Below are positions 34,873-41,174 of a DNA stretch of 41,174 nucleotides, piece by piece. Source of the stretch: Nocardia wallacei (GTDB taxonomy: Bacteria > Actinomycetota > Actinomycetes > Mycobacteriales > Mycobacteriaceae); contig NZ_JARWQD010000093.1 of the NCBI RefSeq assembly GCF_029869545.1, forward strand, positions 1 to 41,174, read 5' to 3'. Below the pieces are notes generated by a model. The model searched no databases. It saw only the letters and a program-made list of their open reading frames with translations, and was not told where the DNA came from. Position numbers and translations under genes: made by a program. Every line of letters begins with the position of its first letter. The stretch's first letter is position 1.

Positions 34873-36420
34873 CTAACCCGTCGGTCGGGCGCCGAGCATG
34901 TCCAGCGCCGCCAGATGGCTGAACAGCACCGACGCCCCGATCGGGTTGCCGCCGCCCGGATACACCGTGCCACTGACCGCGGCCATCGTATTGCCCGCCG
35001 CGTACAGCCCCGGGATCGGTGCTCCGGACCTGTCGAGCACCCGGGCCGCGGTATCGGTGCGCAACCCGCCCTTGGTGCCCAGGTCGGAGATGCCGAACGC
35101 GGCCGCGTGGAACGGGCCCTTCCGGATGGGCACCAGTGGCGACCTCCCCTCCGAGAAGGCCCGGTCGTAGGCCTCGTCACCGCGCCCGAAGTCCGCGTCC
35201 ACACCGGCGTCGGCGAACTCGTTGAACCGCGCGACCGTAGCGGCCAGCGCCGCGCCCGGCACCCCGATCCGCTCGGCGAGTTCGGGCAGCGAATCGGCGG
35301 TGTGCCACAGGCCCGCCTCCACGTAGCGCGCGGTATCGACCATCGGCACGTTGCTGGCCTGCACCGGTGGCACCGGTCCCGTCGAGTCGTCGTAGATCAT
35401 CCAGTACGGCAGCGTCATCGCGCCGTCGTGCAGCCGCGCGATGATCTCGCGGCCCAGCCGGTCGTAGGGTGCCGACTCGTTGACGAACCGGACGCCCTCC
35501 CGATTCACGAAAATGCCTCCGGTGAACCACAGTGCGAACGCCGCGCGACCGTCCGGGTGGATCATCCCGGGCGACCACCACGCCTGATCCATCAGATCGG
35601 TGTCCGCGCCGATCGCCATGCCCGCCTCGTGCGCCCTGCCCACATTGCCCCACGGGCCCATGGTGTCGCGGGCCCGGCCCGGCACGCCGAATCGCTTGCG
35701 CAGCAGGTCGTTTCCCTCGAATCCGCCCGCTGCCAGCAGCACACCGCGGCGCGCCCGGATCGCCACTCGCTCACCGCCGCGCTCCACGACGGCCCCGGTC
35801 ACCGTGCCGTCGCGCACGACCAGTTCGACGAGCGCCGAGTTCGAATGCAGTGCGGCCCTGGGATATCGGGACAGCGCGAGCAGAAACCGGCCGATGAGGG
35901 CGCGCCCGCCGATCAGGGTCTTGGGCGCCGGGTCGCCGTGCCGGTCGGTGGCGAGCGGGCCCCGCACGGAGTCGCGCAGCGCGCCGAGTTCGGCGGCGGG
36001 CAGCGGGACCGGAACAATGTGACGTTTCCCGTCGGTCCGGGCACCGGGCGCCTTGCCGAAATAGTCCGGCCACGGAAACAGCTGGAACGCAAAGCATTCG
36101 TCCTGTTCCAGATACTCGATCACCCCGGCGCCGCCGCGAATGTAGGTCTGCTGCAACGCATCCGGCGTCCGATCGCCGACGACCGCGCGGAAGTAGGTGA
36201 GCGCGTCGTCGACGGTGTCGTCCACCCCTGCCCGCCGCAGCACCGGGTTGCACGGAAACCACATGCCGCCCCCGCCCGAATACGCCGTCGTCCCACCGAA
36301 TTTGTCCGTCGCCTCGACCACGGCCACCGACAGTCCCTCCCGGGCCGCCGTATACGCCCCGGCCAGTCCCCCGCCCGACCCCGCCACCAGCACATCGACT
36401 TCTTCGTTCCAGACCGTCAC
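34873..36420 (-). CDS. 3-Ketosteroid-dehydrogenase-like FAD-binding oxidoreductase
   Basis: The 515-residue flavoprotein begins VDVLVAGSGGGLAGAYTAA and VEATDKFGGTTAYSGGG, the FAD_binding_2 start of 3-ketosteroid Delta1-dehydrogenases. PDYFGKAPGA contains a Tyr at the place of KstD Tyr119, and VSGTVYPGGGNPIG holds the equivalents of Tyr487 and Gly491; the third Tyr (318) could not be placed. It probably introduces a double bond into a steroid or a related ring ketone. GTG at 36420 follows AGGGAG. It lies 92 bases after the YncE-like gene and 14 bases before the DUF2332 gene. Confidence 0.86.
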   Translation of the reverse strand: MTVWNEEVDVLVAGSGGGLAGAYTAAREGLSVAVVEATDKFGGTTAYSGGGGMWFPCNPVLRRAGVDDTVDDALTYFRAVVGDRTPDALQQTYIRGGAGVIEYLEQDECFAFQLFPWPDYFGKAPGARTDGKRHIVPVPLPAAELGALRDSVRGPLATDRHGDPAPKTLIGGRALIGRFLLALSRYPRAALHSNSALVELVVRDGTVTGAVVERGGERVAIRARRGVLLAAGGFEGNDLLRKRFGVPGRARDTMGPWGNVGRAHEAGMAIGADTDLMDQAWWSPGMIHPDGRAAFALWFTGGIFVNREGVRFVNESAPYDRLGREIIARLHDGAMTLPYWMIYDDSTGPVPPVQASNVPMVDTARYVEAGLWHTADSLPELAERIGVPGAALAATVARFNEFADAGVDADFGRGDEAYDRAFSEGRSPLVPIRKGPFHAAAFGISDLGTKGGLRTDTAARVLDRSGAPIPGLYAAGNTMAAVSGTVYPGGGNPIGASVLFSHLAALDMLGARPTG

Positions 36421-36512
36421 CGCAACTCCCTGAGGTTCGCCAGGATTTCGACGCTAGGTGTCGCGGCGCCGCCGTGTACACCGATCGTCCCGGTCTCCAG
36501 GAGTGGGGCGGG

Positions 36513-37571
36513 TCAGTGGGCGCGCGGGAGGTAGGCCAGGCCGTGCGCACCGGGCTCGCCGCGCTTGGCGATCGGCAGCGAATTCAGTAGCTCCCAGGTC
36601 CGCAGGTCGATGATGTCGACGATGGAGGAGGCCACGGTCGCGACGTAACCCAGCCGTCCGTCCGGTGCGGCGGTGATCGTCAGCGGGAACTCGCCGGTCA
36701 GCTCCACCCGGGCGATCGGTTTCCGGGTCGCCGTCGAGAAGGCGCTGAGCCTGCCCGGCCGGTGGCGGCCGAGCGCCGACGATTGGTCGGCCGACATCCG
36801 CACTTCGCCGGTGAGCAGGATTCCGGTGGTGGTCAGGCATACGGGGAAGACCACGTGCTCGGTGGGCAGCAGATCCACGACCGAGGCGCTCGCGGTATCG
36901 ATGACTCGGATGCCGTTCGGGGGCCGCTCGGCGCCGCCGGATCCGAGCGGGCCGTAGGGCGCCGCGACATAGAGTTCGCGGCCGTCCGCCGACACCGCCA
37001 GCCCCTCGCTGCCCGGCACCTCCACCGTCGCGGTGAGTGTCCCGGCGGACAGATCCACACACGACACGAACGGCGCCTCCTTATTGCTCGCGTAACCCTT
37101 CTCGCCGGTGGGATCGATGACGAACCAGTGCGGTCCGGGAGCACCGGTATCGATGCGGCCCAACGGCTTTCGGGTTGCGGTGTCGATGACGACGACACCG
37201 CCCGTCCGGTCGTCGCTCCCCTCCACGCTGACGTACAGGCGGCCGCGGGCGGCATCGAGGGCCATGCCGTGCGGCCCGTGCTCCGGTGCGAGATCGACGA
37301 CCTCGACCACGCGGAACGAGTCTGGGTCGATCACGGTCACCCGGGTGCGCCGCCCGGAGTTGTCGTGGTAGTAGCCCGAGGCGTAGGCGCTGGTACACCA
37401 CAGCAGGCGCTGCACCGGGTCGAAACACAATTCGTGGGGCTCGGCGAGCACCTCGACCGCGCCGATCGGCTCGTCGGTGACGGCGTCGAAGAATGTCACG
37501 GTCGGGCCGCTCTGGCTGACGACGGCCAGCACGTCACCGGTGCGGTCGGCGCGGGCATGGGGAATGGTCAC
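36513..37571 (-). CDS. YncE-like beta-propeller protein
   Basis: The 352-residue protein is built of about seven repeats of the form VVVIDTATRKPLGRI and GLAVSADGRELYVAAPYG, typical of a YncE/YVTN seven-bladed propeller. No signal peptide is evident, so it may be cytosolic. Propellers of this type often bind or act on small molecules next to redox enzymes; no active site can be named. GTG at 37571 has AGGAGG 7 bases upstream. It is the first gene of the minus-strand set divergent from the LysR gene, and is likely its target. Confidence 0.85.
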   Translation of the reverse strand: MTIPHARADRTGDVLAVVSQSGPTVTFFDAVTDEPIGAVEVLAEPHELCFDPVQRLLWCTSAYASGYYHDNSGRRTRVTVIDPDSFRVVEVVDLAPEHGPHGMALDAARGRLYVSVEGSDDRTGGVVVIDTATRKPLGRIDTGAPGPHWFVIDPTGEKGYASNKEAPFVSCVDLSAGTLTATVEVPGSEGLAVSADGRELYVAAPYGPLGSGGAERPPNGIRVIDTASASVVDLLPTEHVVFPVCLTTTGILLTGEVRMSADQSSALGRHRPGRLSAFSTATRKPIARVELTGEFPLTITAAPDGRLGYVATVASSIVDIIDLRTWELLNSLPIAKRGEPGAHGLAYLPRAH

Positions 37572-37630
37572 GGCGCTTGCCTCCTGGGTCTGCGGGTAAA
37601 GCCTCTGCTCCCCACCCTCCACGCAGTGTG

Positions 37631-37670
37631 TTTATCGAACAATGCAAGAGTTGATCATCAATAATTGACT
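37631..37670. promoter_or_regulatory. Probable LysR operator in the divergent promoter
   Basis: The A/T-rich gap between the YncE-like gene and the LysR gene contains TTGATCATCAA at 37651-37661, a palindrome with a central C, bordered by TTATC and AATAAT. This is the usual place for LysR-type binding sites. AATAAT at 37660-37665 could be the -10 element of the LysR gene. Confidence 0.45.
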
Positions 37671-37673
37671 ACT

Positions 37674-38579
37674 GTGATAACAAAGGACCTGAACCTGCTG
37701 CGTATTCTCGACGTGCTGCTGCAGGAGAACAGCGTCACCGCCGCCGCGGAACGGCTGGGCACCTCGCCGCCCGCGGTCAGCCGCTCGCTGGCGAGATTGC
37801 GTCGCATGACGGGCGATTCGCTGCTGGTGCGCGCCGGGCAGGGGCTCGTGCCCACGCCGCGGGCGGTGGAAATCCGCGAGGAACTGCGCGCGGTACTCCA
37901 CCGGGCCGACCAGATCCTTCGTCCCGGAACGGAATTCGATCCCGGCGACCTCCGGCGGACCTTCACCGTGCAGACCGGCGAGCTGTTCCTGCTCGGTCTC
38001 GCGATACCGCTGCTCGACAGCGTGCGCCGGGAGGCGCCCGGCGCCGATATCGTGTTCGTGCCCGAGGCGCTGGAGGGCACCCCGGCGCTGCGCCGCGGCG
38101 AGATCGATGTGGAAGTCGGTGCGCTGCAACACCTCGACCCCGAGATCCGGCACGAACACCTCGCCACACTGCCCGTCCTCGGCGTGGCCCGCTCCGGCCA
38201 TCCGCTGTTCGACGCGCCGATCGACGCCGCGCGGTTCGCCGCGGCCGATCACATCGGCATCTCCCGCCGCGGCCGGCAGCGCGGCCCGATCGACGACGCC
38301 CTCGGCCGGATCGGGCTGCGCCGCCGGGTCGCCGTGGTCGTCCCCAGCCATACCAGCGCCATGCTGCTCGCGCGCTCCACCGACCTCGTGACCCTGACCG
38401 CCGCCTACGGACCGGACCGCGGCGACGGCCTGCGCACCTTCCCGATCCCGCTCGAGCTCCCCGCGATCGAAATCGGGATCGCGTGGCACCCGCGCAACGA
38501 CGGCGATCCCGCGCACCGATGGTTTCGCCGCCGCCTGACCGCGACGTTTCGCGCGGAGCATTCCCGCCGAGCGACTTGA
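37674..38579 (+). CDS. LysR-family transcriptional regulator
   Basis: The 301-residue protein has the LysR winged helix-turn-helix at its N terminus (DLNLLRILDVLLQENSVT, then AAAERLGTSPPAVSRSLARL) and a substrate-binding domain (about 90-295). GTG at 37674 gives the normal spacing to the helix-turn-helix; TTG at 37665 is an alternative, and neither has a ribosome site. It is divergent from the YncE-like/KstD-like/DUF2332 genes and most likely controls them in answer to a small-molecule inducer. The rpoB gene follows in the same direction after 231 bases. Confidence 0.93.
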   Translation: MITKDLNLLRILDVLLQENSVTAAAERLGTSPPAVSRSLARLRRMTGDSLLVRAGQGLVPTPRAVEIREELRAVLHRADQILRPGTEFDPGDLRRTFTVQTGELFLLGLAIPLLDSVRREAPGADIVFVPEALEGTPALRRGEIDVEVGALQHLDPEIRHEHLATLPVLGVARSGHPLFDAPIDAARFAAADHIGISRRGRQRGPIDDALGRIGLRRRVAVVVPSHTSAMLLARSTDLVTLTAAYGPDRGDGLRTFPIPLELPAIEIGIAWHPRNDGDPAHRWFRRRLTATFRAEHSRRAT

Positions 38580-38605
38580 CGCCCGGTATATCGGGGTGCC
38601 ATTAT
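38576..38605 (+). promoter_or_regulatory. Upstream promoter candidate for rpoB2
   Basis: TTGACG (38576-38581, overlapping the LysR stop), an 18-base spacer and CATTAT (38600-38605). The -35 is good, the -10 moderate. Confidence 0.35.
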
Positions 38606-38654
38606 TGAAAGGGGAAGGCACCGAGTATTCGGATGTCTATTTTGGTTTTGCCTC

Positions 38655-38683
38655 TCGACATGGGTCGATTCGGGGTGTAATTT
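38655..38683 (+). promoter_or_regulatory. Downstream promoter candidate for rpoB2
   Basis: TCGACA (38655-38660), a 17-base spacer and TAATTT (38678-38683). RNA would start near 38690 and have a leader of about 120 bases. The surrounding gap 38580-38810 is less G/C-rich than the genes and contains ATGTCTATT twice (38633 and 38722). Confidence 0.45.
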
Positions 38684-38810
38684 GGGATCTCGCGCCGGGG
38701 CGCGTGCTGTCGACTCTCGGAATGTCTATTGATGTGGAAGGCGATGCTGTCTGTGCTCGGGCGGCGTCCGGCACCGGTGCGCAATGCGAATACAGCTGGA
38801 AGGACGCATC

Positions 38811-41174
<2,364 letters not shown>

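Overview
The window is 41 kb of very GC-rich DNA from a mycolic-acid actinomycete, most likely Nocardia or a close relative. The evidence is strong G/C bias at third codon positions, frequent GTG/TTG starts and apparently leaderless genes, an actinobacterial Sdh1 operon, FadE10- and FadD5-type lipid enzymes, a c-di-AMP riboswitch before an NlpC/P60 gene, and an RpoB whose best mental match is the Nocardia/Mycobacterium protein. No rRNA, tRNA, CRISPR array, insertion sequence or phage gene was seen.

Layout. 1-5.9 kb: a small membrane protein, then on the minus strand a succinate dehydrogenase operon (sdhC-sdhA-sdhB) preceded by a short conserved-type hypothetical gene and an alpha/beta hydrolase. 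6-9.3 kb: an epoxide hydrolase preceded by a perfect palindromic operator and flanked by two copies of a 49-bp palindromic repeat; then a FadE10-type acyl-CoA dehydrogenase with a CRP-like operator. 9.5-14 kb: a Ser/Thr protein kinase with a peptidoglycan-binding ectodomain, an AAA ATPase, a small protein, the riboswitch-controlled cell-wall hydrolase and an S4-domain protein. 14.2-16.8 kb: an isolated acyltransferase-ketoreductase protein in which the catalytic residues of both domains are replaced. 17-22.5 kb: metallo-beta-lactamase-fold hydrolase, a remnant of an AhpD-like gene, nitronate monooxygenase-like enzyme, FadD5-like acyl-CoA ligase, ArsC-like protein and an isochorismatase-fold protein without the usual Asp and Cys. 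22.5-26.7 kb: a translationally coupled operon of a 2OG-Fe(II) oxygenase, an SDR and a large membrane protein joining a degenerate kinase fold to a lipid-flippase-like domain. 26.8-34.9 kb: SGNH hydrolase, ThrE-type exporter, RibD/DHFR-like protein, two methyltransferases (one interrupted by a stop codon), a phytoene-desaturase-family flavoprotein, an AhpD-like pair and a DUF2332 protein. 34.9-38.6 kb: a 3-ketosteroid-dehydrogenase-like flavoprotein and a YncE-like beta-propeller, divergent from a LysR regulator. 38.8 kb to the end: the first 788 codons of an rpoB gene.

The most consequential item is that rpoB. It is not preceded by ribosomal-protein genes but by a LysR gene, it lacks a short N-terminal segment usual in actinobacterial RpoB, and its rifampicin-binding region carries several substitutions, including the equivalents of Q513V and H526Q (E. 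coli numbering). This points to an RpoB2-type second beta subunit that should make RNA polymerase rifampicin-tolerant. The second most interesting item is the AT-KR pseudo-polyketide-synthase protein. Many gene pairs are tightly packed (4- and 14-nt overlaps, convergent 3' overlaps), and several small regulatory sites can be read directly.
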